Assembly: GCA_024710165.1 (NCBI GenBank)
Contig: JANJVG010000105.1
Coordinates: 1-43,751 of the forward strand
Length of the DNA stretch: 43,751 bases
Origin: Burkholderiaceae bacterium
GTDB lineage: Bacteria > Pseudomonadota > Gammaproteobacteria > Burkholderiales > Burkholderiaceae_C
Direction of reading: 5' to 3'
The translations under genes were made by a program, and so were the position numbers. The notes beneath the pieces were generated by a model. It was not told the DNA's origin and searched no databases. It saw only the letters and a list, made by a program, of their open reading frames with translations. Shown piece after piece: positions 9,306-16,098 of the stretch; positions within the stretch are counted from its first letter, which is position 1, and each line of letters starts with the position of its first letter.

Positions 9306-10715
9306 ATGAAACCGTTTCGCTGGCTGACTTTTGTGCTGCTGGGTGCCATGCCATGCCTGGCACTGGCTGCAGACATTGATGGCAGTGCCTTGCCCCTGTG
9401 GTGGGGCATTCCTTTTGCAGGCATCCTGTTGTCGATTGCCGTCATGCCGCTGCTGGCTCCGATCTTCTGGCATCACCATTTTGGCAAGGTGGCTGCGGCC
9501 TGGGGGTTGCTTTTTCTGGCGCCTTTTGCGTTGACCTTCGGCCCGGGGATGGCCTGGGTCAGTCTTGTGCATGCCTTGCTTGCGGAATACCTGCCTTTCG
9601 TGATTTTGCTGACGGCCCTGTTCACTGTGGCGGGTGGCATTTACATCCGTGGCAACCTGCATGGCAGCCCTGCGCTCAACACCACTCTGTTGGCTCTTGG
9701 CGCTGTGCTGGCAAGCTTCATGGGAACCACCGGGGCGTCCATGCTGTTGATTCGCCCGCTGATTCGGGCCAATGACAATCGGGTTCACAAAGCCCACGTG
9801 GTGATCTTTTTTATTTTCATTGTCTCGAACGTGGGCGGATCGTTGACGCCCTTGGGTGATCCTCCCCTTTTCCTGGGTTTTTTGAAGGGAATTGATTTTT
9901 TCTGGACCCTGGCCCACATCTTCCCCGAGACCTTGTTCATGCTGTTGGTACTGCTGGCTTTGTTCTATGCGATCGATTCGTGGTTCTATCGCCACCGTGA
10001 AGAGATGCTGCCGCGCGATCCGACACCGGACACGCGTTCCATCGGCTTTGATGGCAAGGTCAACTTTGCCCTGCTGGGCATGGTGGTGGCGCTCGTTCTG
10101 CTCAGCGGCTTCTGGAAATCGCCGGTGGTGTTCAACATCGCTGGCACCGATGTGGGCCTGCCGGGTATCGTGCGCGATGTCGGCCTGCTTATCGTGACCG
10201 GGCTATCCCTGTGGCTGACGCCCAAGTCTGTACATGACAGCAACCAGTTCGGATGGGCTCCGATGCAAGAGGTGGCCAAACTGTTTGCAGGCATCTTTCT
10301 GACCATCATTCCTGTGATCGCCATGCTCAAGGCGGGCGTTGACGGACCATTTGGCGCCATTGTCAGTGCGGTGACCCGTCCTGATGGTTCACCCGACCCG
10401 GCCATGTATTTCTGGGCGACAGGCATCCTTTCATCGTTCCTGGACAACGCACCCACGTACCTGGTGTTCTTCAACACAGCAGGCGGTGACCCCGCCACAC
10501 TGATGACCACGATGGCGCCCACACTGGCCGCCATCTCGGCAGGCGCTGTCTTCATGGGGGCCAACACCTACATCGGCAACGCACCCAATCTCATGGTCAA
10601 GGCGATTGCCGAAGACCGTGGCGTGAAAATGCCGAGCTTCTTTGGCTACATGCTCTGGTCGTTCGGCATTCTGGTGCCGTTGTTCGTGCTGATCACCTTT
10701 ATCTGGTTCCGTTGA
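9306..10715 (+). CDS. Sodium:proton antiporter / CitMHS-like ion transporter
   Basis: This 469-residue integral membrane protein has an N-terminal signal-like segment (MKPFRWLTFVLLGAMPCLALA) and about a dozen hydrophobic helices. It contains conserved motifs of the ion transporter superfamily: NVGGSLTPLGDPPLFLGF near residues 178-195, and SSFLDNAPTYLVFF plus NTYIGNAPNLMVKAIAE in the second half. Proteins of this type are annotated as sodium:proton antiporters related to NhaD and CitMHS; the transported ion is not certain. The start at 9306 was chosen over a longer open frame because GAGAGGGAG precedes it and it starts the hydrophobic leader. The 240 bp upstream hold no gene I recognise. A 2-hydroxyacid dehydrogenase follows after 16 bp, so the two are probably co-transcribed. 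Confidence 0.85.
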   Translation: MKPFRWLTFVLLGAMPCLALAADIDGSALPLWWGIPFAGILLSIAVMPLLAPIFWHHHFGKVAAAWGLLFLAPFALTFGPGMAWVSLVHALLAEYLPFVILLTALFTVAGGIYIRGNLHGSPALNTTLLALGAVLASFMGTTGASMLLIRPLIRANDNRVHKAHVVIFFIFIVSNVGGSLTPLGDPPLFLGFLKGIDFFWTLAHIFPETLFMLLVLLALFYAIDSWFYRHREEMLPRDPTPDTRSIGFDGKVNFALLGMVVALVLLSGFWKSPVVFNIAGTDVGLPGIVRDVGLLIVTGLSLWLTPKSVHDSNQFGWAPMQEVAKLFAGIFLTIIPVIAMLKAGVDGPFGAIVSAVTRPDGSPDPAMYFWATGILSSFLDNAPTYLVFFNTAGGDPATLMTTMAPTLAAISAGAVFMGANTYIGNAPNLMVKAIAEDRGVKMPSFFGYMLWSFGILVPLFVLITFIWFR

Positions 10716-10731
10716 GAGAGTAATCGTCACC

Positions 10732-11730
10732 ATGAGCAAGCCCTCGATCCTGGTTGCACGGGCCATTTTTCCGAAGGTACTGGACAAACTGGCGCAGCAT
10801 TTCAACGTCGAAGCCAACGCCGACGACCGGGATTGGGCGCCGCACGAGCTGGCGCGGCGCCTGCAGGGCAAGGTCGGGGCATTGACCACGGGGGGCCAGC
10901 GCATCGATGCTGCCTTGCTGGCGACCTGCCCGCAACTGTGCATCGTTGCCAACATGGCTGTGGGCTACAACAACTTCGACCTTGATGCGATGACGGCTGC
11001 TGGTGTGCAAGGCACCAACACGCCAGATGTGCTCACCGAAACCACGGCCGACTTCGGTTTTTCGCTGCTGATGGCCGCAGCGCGCCGCATCACCGAAAGC
11101 GAGCATTTCCTGCGTGGCGGTCGCTGGACGCAGTGGCGCTATGACATGTTCGCTGGTGCGGAAATCCATGGCAGCCGGCTGGGCATTATCGGCATGGGGC
11201 GTATCGGGCAGGGCATTGCCCGGCGCGGTGCGCACGGCTTTGGCATGGAGGTGCAGTACCACAACCGTTCGCGCCTGCCCGATGCACTGGAGGCCGAATG
11301 CAAGGCCCGCTACGTATCAAAAGACGAACTGCTGCGCACGTCTGACCACGTGGTCCTGGTGCTGCCCTATACGCCTGAAGCGCACCACACCATCGGTGCG
11401 CGCGAGCTTGCCCTCATGCAACCCACGGCGACGCTGGTCAACATTGCCCGCGGTGGCATCGTCGACGACGTTGCGCTGGCCGCTGCCCTGCGCGAGCGCC
11501 GCATCGCGGCCGCCGGGCTGGATGTGTTCGAGGGTGAGCCCCGGGTGCACCCGGACTTGCTGGCCTTGCACAACGTTGTTCTGACGCCGCACATCGCCAG
11601 CGCCACGGTGCGCACCCGCCAGGCCATGGCAAACCTGGCTGCGGACAACCTGATTGCCTTTTTTGACGGCCGCGGGGCGCTCACGCCGGTGAATCATCCT
11701 CCTTTGCTGAGAAGGCAAGAATCGGCATGA
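10732..11730 (+). CDS. D-isomer-specific 2-hydroxyacid dehydrogenase (glyoxylate/hydroxypyruvate reductase type)
   Basis: This is a 332-residue cytoplasmic NAD(P)H enzyme. The NAD-binding Rossmann motif GIIGMGRIGQGIA lies around residues 152-164. The catalytic triad is visible as Arg in NIARGGIVDD (about 239), Glu in DVFEGEP (about 267) and His in TPHIASAT (about 287). The N-terminal NMAVGYNNFDLDAM segment is typical of glyoxylate/hydroxypyruvate/2-ketogluconate reductases. It would reduce a 2-oxoacid to the D-2-hydroxyacid. It lies 16 bp after the transporter gene; a shared role in importing and reducing an organic acid is possible but unproven. Its message probably ends in the hairpins between 11739 and 11897. 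Confidence 0.9.
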   Translation: MSKPSILVARAIFPKVLDKLAQHFNVEANADDRDWAPHELARRLQGKVGALTTGGQRIDAALLATCPQLCIVANMAVGYNNFDLDAMTAAGVQGTNTPDVLTETTADFGFSLLMAAARRITESEHFLRGGRWTQWRYDMFAGAEIHGSRLGIIGMGRIGQGIARRGAHGFGMEVQYHNRSRLPDALEAECKARYVSKDELLRTSDHVVLVLPYTPEAHHTIGARELALMQPTATLVNIARGGIVDDVALAAALRERRIAAAGLDVFEGEPRVHPDLLALHNVVLTPHIASATVRTRQAMANLAADNLIAFFDGRGALTPVNHPPLLRRQESA

Positions 11731-11738
11731 AAACGGCA

Positions 11739-11759
11739 CCTTGCCCTTGAGTGGCAAGG
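11739..11759 (+). terminator. Small hairpin after the hydroxyacid dehydrogenase
   Basis: CCTTGCC (11739-11745) pairs with GGCAAGG (11753-11759) around a 7-nt loop, 9 bp after the stop codon. No T-run follows, so it may be a weak terminator or a 3'-end stabilising hairpin rather than a classic terminator. Confidence 0.4.
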
Positions 11760-11767
11760 GAGGGACC

Positions 11768-11897
11768 AGTCTTACTGTGTCATTCGAATCCAGGCCTCAT
11801 CTGAACATCTTCAAGTAGCAGATCGTCGTCCATCAAGGCTCACCTCCTGCTTGAAGATGTTCAGATGAGGCCTGGATTCTGACGACACAGTAAGACT
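11768..11897. repeat. Long inverted repeat (48-bp arms, 34-bp loop)
   Basis: The left arm (11768-11815) and right arm (11850-11897) are reverse complements over 48 bp. Only a 4-base block is mismatched (ATTC on one side, GTCA on the other): 14 bp match outside it and 30 bp match inside. Both arms begin AGTCTTACTGTGTC when read inward. The right arm extends 2 bp into the stop codon of the LOG gene. It could be a bidirectional terminator for the two convergent genes, a MITE-like insertion or an IS remnant. There is no obvious target-site duplication. The loop holds a strong ribosome-binding sequence and the start of a micro-ORF on the minus strand. Confidence 0.9.
11780..11833 (-). CDS. Possible 17-residue micro-ORF inside the inverted repeat
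   Basis: On the minus strand an ideal Shine-Dalgarno AGGAGGTGA lies just before an ATG at 11833. The frame reads MDDDLLLEDVQMRPGFE then TGA. It begins in the loop and runs through the left arm of the inverted repeat. The mirror arm could encode LEDVQMRPGF again but has no start codon. It may be a real leader or small peptide, or the surviving start of a lost mobile-element gene. I do not recognise the peptide, and the evidence is the ribosome site alone. Confidence 0.25.
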   Translation of the reverse strand: MDDDLLLEDVQMRPGFE

Positions 11898-12873
11898 AGA
11901 GCTGATAAAACGTCTTGACAAGCCCCCACGCCTCTTGGGGGTCATCGGTGTAATGGAACAGTTTGCGGTCGTCGGCCGAGATGGTTCCTTCTTCGACCAG
12001 TACATCGAAGTTGATCAGGCGGCTCCAGAATTGTGTGCCAAACAGCACGATCGGGACCGGTTTGGTCTTGCCGGTTTGCACCAGGGTCAGCACTTCGAAC
12101 AGTTCATCCAGTGTGCCGAACCCTCCGGGGAAAGCCACCAGGGCCTTGGCACGCATCATGAAGTGCATTTTGCGCAGTGCGAAGTAGTGGAACTTGAAGC
12201 TCAGCGAGGGCGTGATGAAGCGGTTGCCGCCCTGTTCGTGGGGCAGGGCAATGTTCAGGCCGATGTTGGGGGCGCCGGCATCGTGGGCGCCGCGATTGGC
12301 TGCTTCCATGATGCCGGGGCCACCGCCAGTGCAGATGTAGAGGCGGTTTACCGGCTCCTGCTGCTTGCTGTGCTCGGCCACCAGCCGTGCGAACAGGCGC
12401 GCCTGGTCGTAATAGTGCGCGTTGCGAACGGCCCGCTCCGCCACCGCCAAACGCTGGGCGTCGCCGCTGGCCCGGGCGTCTGCCAGTTGGCTGGCTGCTT
12501 CGTCCGGGGCCACAAAGCGTGCACTGCCGTAGACCACGATGGTGTTTTCAATGCCCTGGTGCGTCTGGCCCAGGTCGGGCTTGAGCATTTCGAGCTGAAA
12601 GCGGATGCCCCGGGTCTCGCGCCGGAACAAGAATTCAGGGTCGGCAAAAGCCATGCGATTGGAATCGGCCAACAGCGGGTTGCCTTTGTTGGCATGGGTG
12701 TGCAGCTCTTCCCAGGCATCGGCCAGGCGGCGTTCATTGAGTTGTGTGTTGGCTTCCATGGTGTTTCCGTTGGCGTACTCGGGGCTGCGCCAGTGATGGG
12801 GGAGCGGGTTGGGGATGCGCAGAGCGGGAATTTTCTGGCGCATTTTAGGGGTTGCGCGTGACAGGTTGCGCAT
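11896..12873 (-). CDS. LOG family (TIGR00730-type) Rossmann-fold protein
   Basis: This 325-residue cytoplasmic protein belongs to the LOG / lysine-decarboxylase-like family. It has the nucleotide-binding GGGPGIMEAANRG (about residues 182-194) and the hallmark PGGFGTLDELFEVLT (about 248-262). Family members are nucleoside 5'-monophosphate phosphoribohydrolases that cleave AMP- or cytokinin-type nucleotides; many were wrongly called lysine decarboxylases. It is longer than the minimal LOG proteins by an N-terminal region. The start is uncertain: the ATG at 12873 has AAAGGA at a fair spacing, while the ATG at 12759 (MEANTQLNERR) begins where the conserved part seems to begin. The stop codon lies inside the long inverted repeat. 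The gene is convergent with the 2-hydroxyacid dehydrogenase. Confidence 0.87.
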   Translation of the reverse strand: MRNLSRATPKMRQKIPALRIPNPLPHHWRSPEYANGNTMEANTQLNERRLADAWEELHTHANKGNPLLADSNRMAFADPEFLFRRETRGIRFQLEMLKPDLGQTHQGIENTIVVYGSARFVAPDEAASQLADARASGDAQRLAVAERAVRNAHYYDQARLFARLVAEHSKQQEPVNRLYICTGGGPGIMEAANRGAHDAGAPNIGLNIALPHEQGGNRFITPSLSFKFHYFALRKMHFMMRAKALVAFPGGFGTLDELFEVLTLVQTGKTKPVPIVLFGTQFWSRLINFDVLVEEGTISADDRKLFHYTDDPQEAWGLVKTFYQL

Positions 12874-12931
12874 TGCCTGTCCTTTCTCGCCTGCTATGAA
12901 TCGTATAGCGTCAGGGCGTCACGGAGGGCCG

Positions 12932-13315
12932 TCAGGTGCGGCCCGAAACCAGCAGCGCCACCGTCTGCAGGCCCAGCACTGTCATCAGCAGCGAGCCAAG
13001 CAGATGCAGTGCCACGGTGCCGCTGGCCAGCAGATAGCGTTGCTGCTGAAGCAGTGCGATCACTTCGGCTGAAAAACTGGAGAACGTGGTCAGCGCCCCC
13101 AGAAAGCCGGTGACCAGCGCCAGCCGCCAGACGGGATCCAGATGGGGCAGGATCTGGAAAATGGCGACACACAGGCCAATCAGGTAACCCCCCACCAGGT
13201 TGGCGGCCAGGGTGCCCCAGGGAAGCAGCCCGCCGGGGCTCAGCCACAGGCCCAGGCGCCAGCGCAACAGCGCGCCGGCACTGGCTCCAAGGCAAATGGC
13301 AAGTACATGCAGCAT
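12932..13315 (-). CDS. crcB: Fluoride ion channel CrcB/FluC
   Basis: This 127-residue inner-membrane protein has four hydrophobic helices. It contains the family motifs [14 protein letters not shown] (residues 34-47, with the pore Asn) and [13 protein letters not shown] (70-82, including the Phe and Ser/Thr residues that line the fluoride path). Fluc channels work as antiparallel dimers and let toxic fluoride leave the cell. I saw no fluoride riboswitch. The gene starts only 58 bp after the TRAP permease gene dctM on the same strand and may be read from its message. Confidence 0.93.
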   Translation of the reverse strand: MLHVLAICLGASAGALLRWRLGLWLSPGGLLPWGTLAANLVGGYLIGLCVAIFQILPHLDPVWRLALVTGFLGALTTFSSFSAEVIALLQQQRYLLASGTVALHLLGSLLMTVLGLQTVALLVSGRT

Positions 13316-13373
13316 GGCGGCATTGTCTCTCAGACCCGGGGCCTGCCGGGCCGGGCGATGGCGCAGATGCGGC

Positions 13374-14678
13374 TCAGCGGGCGGCCATCTGCGTGGGCAG
13401 CCAGGTGACGATGCCCGGGAACAGATAGATCAGTGCCACGGCCGCGCACATCAGCAGGAACATGGGCATCGTGACCTTGGCGATCCAGGGCAGCTGGCGC
13501 CCCGTCATGCCCTGCAGCACGAAGAGGTTGAAACCCACGGGCGGCGTGATCTGCGCCATCTCGACCACCAGCACCACAAAAATGCCGAACCAGATCGGAT
13601 CAATGCCCGCAGCCTGTACCGTGGGCATGAGCACGCCCATGGTGAGCACCACCATCGATATGCCGTCGAGGAAGCAGCTGAGGAGCATGAAGAACACTGC
13701 CAGCGCCGCAATCAGCTGCGCCTGGTTGAGGCCCAGCGAGGCAATCCATTCGGCCAGATGCCGCGGCAGGCCGATGTAACCCATCGAGAGCGTGAGGAAG
13801 GCGGCGCCCGCCAGGATCAGCGCGATCATGCAGTACAGCCGCGTGGCACCCATCAGCGAGGCCTTGAACGTCGCCCAGTTCATCGATCCCTGCACGGCAG
13901 ACAGCACCAGCGAGCCCACCACGCCCATTGCGGCAGCCTCGGTGGCGGTGGCGAAGCCCGAGTAGATGGAGCCGAGCACCGCCGCAATCAGCATGACCAC
14001 CGGGATCAGGCTGCGCGACTCGGACAACTTTTGCATGAAGGTCATGGGCACGTCGACAGCCGGTACCTGGTCGGGGTTGCGCAGCGCCCACAGCACGATG
14101 TAGCCCGAGAACAGGCAACCCAGCAGCCGGCCGTGCATCACCCCGGCAATGAAAAGCTGGGAGATCGAGACTTCGGCCGATACGCCATACACGATCATGA
14201 TGATGGACGGCGGTATCAGCAGCCCCAGCGTGCTGGCGCCGCCGAGTGTGCCCACGATCATGTTGTCGGGATAGCCGCGCCGCCGGAGTTCGGGCAGCGT
14301 CATCTTGCCGATGGTGGCGCAGGTGGCCGCGCTGGAGCCCGAAACCGCGGCAAAAATCGTGCAGCTCACCACGTTGGTGTGCAGCAGGCGGCTGGGCAGA
14401 GCCTGCACCCAGGGCGCAAGCCCCTTGAACATGTCTTGCGACAGCCGCGTGCGAAACAGGATTTCACCCATCCAGATGAAAAGGGGCAGGGCCGTGAGCG
14501 TCCAGCTGGAGGCCGACCCCCAGATGGTCACGGCCATCGCATCGCCTGCCGGGCGCGACGAGAACAGTGGCATGCCGATCCAGGCAACGCCGGAAAGGGT
14601 GAGTCCGATCCAGGCCCCGCTGCCCAGGATGAGGAACAGGGACAGGATCAGCAGGCCGGTAATGGCGAGGTCACTCAT
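13374..14678 (-). CDS. dctM: TRAP transporter large permease subunit (DctM)
   Basis: This 434-residue inner-membrane protein with many transmembrane segments belongs to the DctM / ion-transport superfamily. Typical motifs are [16 protein letters not shown] (about residues 108-123), [14 protein letters not shown] (about 145-158), [14 protein letters not shown] in the middle and [14 protein letters not shown] near the C-terminus. With a small permease (DctQ) and a periplasmic binding protein (DctP) it would import organic acids using an ion gradient. Here the adjacent dctQ is broken and no dctP is present, so this gene is probably an orphan that may no longer give a working transporter on its own. 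It is otherwise full length. crcB follows 58 bp downstream. Confidence 0.92.
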   Translation of the reverse strand: MSDLAITGLLILSLFLILGSGAWIGLTLSGVAWIGMPLFSSRPAGDAMAVTIWGSASSWTLTALPLFIWMGEILFRTRLSQDMFKGLAPWVQALPSRLLHTNVVSCTIFAAVSGSSAATCATIGKMTLPELRRRGYPDNMIVGTLGGASTLGLLIPPSIIMIVYGVSAEVSISQLFIAGVMHGRLLGCLFSGYIVLWALRNPDQVPAVDVPMTFMQKLSESRSLIPVVMLIAAVLGSIYSGFATATEAAAMGVVGSLVLSAVQGSMNWATFKASLMGATRLYCMIALILAGAAFLTLSMGYIGLPRHLAEWIASLGLNQAQLIAALAVFFMLLSCFLDGISMVVLTMGVLMPTVQAAGIDPIWFGIFVVLVVEMAQITPPVGFNLFVLQGMTGRQLPWIAKVTMPMFLLMCAAVALIYLFPGIVTWLPTQMAAR

Positions 14679-14749
14679 GATCAGGGGGCCGCGGGGCGTT
14701 GAATGTGGGGGGCGTTGCGGTGCTGCTGCGAGGGCGGTGCGCGCTATGG

Positions 14750-15090
14750 CTATTCATTGCGCAGCTGCTCGTCGGGGTTCTGGCGCGCGCGACGGCCCAG
14801 CAGCTCCATCACGAGCTCGTCCACAAAGGCCAGCGCCAGCACCACGGTGCCCAGGGGCCATGGCGATCTGCGGAATCCACAGCGGGGTTGCATCGCTGCC
14901 GGTGGAGATGTCGTGGAACTCATGCGATTGCCAGGCGAGCTTGCAGCTGTAGTAGGCAAACAGCACGGCCAGCAGGGTGGCAATGCTCAGAGCCCACAGC
15001 TCGAAACCGCGTCTCCAGCGTCCCCTGAGCGCGTTGAGCAGCAGCGTCACACGGATGTGCTCGCCGCGCTTGAGGGTATGGGCCAGCGCC
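14750..15090 (-). pseudogene. dctQ: TRAP small permease (dctQ) remnant: frameshifted and 5'-truncated
   Basis: Two minus-strand frames together read as the last two thirds of a DctQ protein. The upstream frame gives HTLKRGEHIRVTLLLNAL, then a membrane segment, then LWIPQIAMA. The other frame continues LGTVVLALAFVDELVMELL and ends at 14750. The frames meet at the G-run 14854-14857 (a C-run on the coding strand), where removing one base would restore the protein. The 5' third is missing: DctQ homology stops near 15090, where IS110 sequence begins on the opposite strand. Both lesions point to a non-functional gene, although the single-base shift alone could be a sequencing error. It lies 71 bp upstream of dctM, as in normal TRAP operons. 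Confidence 0.85.
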
Positions 15091-15091
15091 A

Positions 15092-15256
15092 GGGGCCCAC
15101 AAGATGCTGCGCACCATCTACGCCATGCTCAGCAACGGCAGCCACTACCAGGACAAGGAGGTCGATTACGAGGCGCTGAACGTTCAGCGCAACGCGCCGC
15201 GCTGGATCAAAATGCTGCGCAAGCACGGCTTCATCGCCACGCCCGCTGCCGCCTGA
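15092..15256 (+). mobile_element. IS110-family transposase, 3' fragment
   Basis: A plus-strand frame ending with TGA at 15254-15256 reads GAHKMLRTIYAMLSNGSHY, then a DYEAL and NAPRWIKML segment. This is the conserved C-terminal end of IS110/IS116/IS902-type (DEDD) transposases. Only about 54 codons remain; the rest of the element is missing, and the upstream boundary coincides with the cut end of dctQ. The element probably inserted here and a deletion then removed most of it along with the start of dctQ. Between here and the regulator remnant (15257-15506) I see no gene, only a leader resembling that of the second regulator copy. Confidence 0.82.
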
Positions 15257-15506
15257 GACGCGCTTGCCCGCTGACCATTCGGCCTCGGCCAGCCTCAGGT
15301 CAGGTGTCGGCACGTCCGGTGGCGGGTGTCTTCCACATTAACTGTGCCAAACACGGGTCGAGAAACGACTTTATCGGAAGCCTGGAAAATCGCGCTAGGT
15401 GTTTCGCCTAAACGCTGACAAATTGCCAACGAATCATCATCAACTTACCTACGATGAACGCGTGCACAAGCCGTGCCAGGTGGTTCACATGCGAAGGCAC
15501 CAATCC

Positions 15507-16037
15507 ATGAAATCAGCTTCCAAGGTGCCCGGTGAATCGGGTCCCATCGTGTCGTCGGCACACCTGGTGTCTGCGCAGAGTGCCGAGATGAGCGAGTTCG
15601 AGTTCGGCCTCATTGTCGCGGGCAACGCGTTTCACCGCTAGGTCATGCATTGCATGGCCGCTGCCGGGCTCAAGGACATGGCACCGCTGGACGTGCTCGT
15701 GCTGCACCACGTCACGCACCGCGCGCGCGACAAACGTCTGGCCGACATCTGTTTCATCATGAACGTGGAAGACACGCACTTGGTCAACTACGCGCTGAAA
15801 AAGCTGCAGACCCTGGGCGTGGTGGCCTCGCAAAAAAATGGCAAAGAGGTCACCTACGCTGCCACCGATCTGGGGCGCACCCATGTGCAGCGTTACCGGG
15901 AGATTCGCGAGTCTTGCCTGATGGATGCGCTCAAGGCCGACGATGCGCTGAACCGCGACATTGGTGAGCTGGCACCTTTGCTGCGTGTGCTCTCGGGCAT
16001 GTACGACCAGGCAGCGCGCTCTGCGGCGTCTTTGTAG
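15507..16037 (+). pseudogene. Winged-helix (MarR-like) regulator, copy 1, with in-frame amber stop
   Basis: The frame from 15507 is the same length (531 bp) as the intact regulator at 23540 and matches it closely over residues 14-176, with about a dozen amino-acid differences, mostly conservative. Codon 45, TGG (Trp) in the intact copy, is TAG here (15639-15641), which cuts the protein after FHR. A restart at a downstream Met would lose the first helices. The leader is also related: CTAGGTGTTT lies 112 bp before the start codon in both copies. Since the rest of the frame is open, the lesion looks recent, or the stop is read through. It is convergent with the metallopeptidase gene, 61 bp away. 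Confidence 0.85.
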
Positions 16038-16098
16038 GGATTGCGGCGCGTTGCATCTCGCCCAGTCGGATGCAAAACGCGCCCCGCGCGCCGCGCCG

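Noticed and set aside
12874..13373. Fluoride riboswitch near crcB
   Set aside because: The crcB upstream gap is only 58 bp after dctM and shows no recognisable fluoride-aptamer structure.
13200..14702. 500-codon plus-strand open frame over crcB and dctM
   Set aside because: It is antisense to the clear membrane-protein genes; its Gln/His/Arg-rich translation is the complement of hydrophobic codons.
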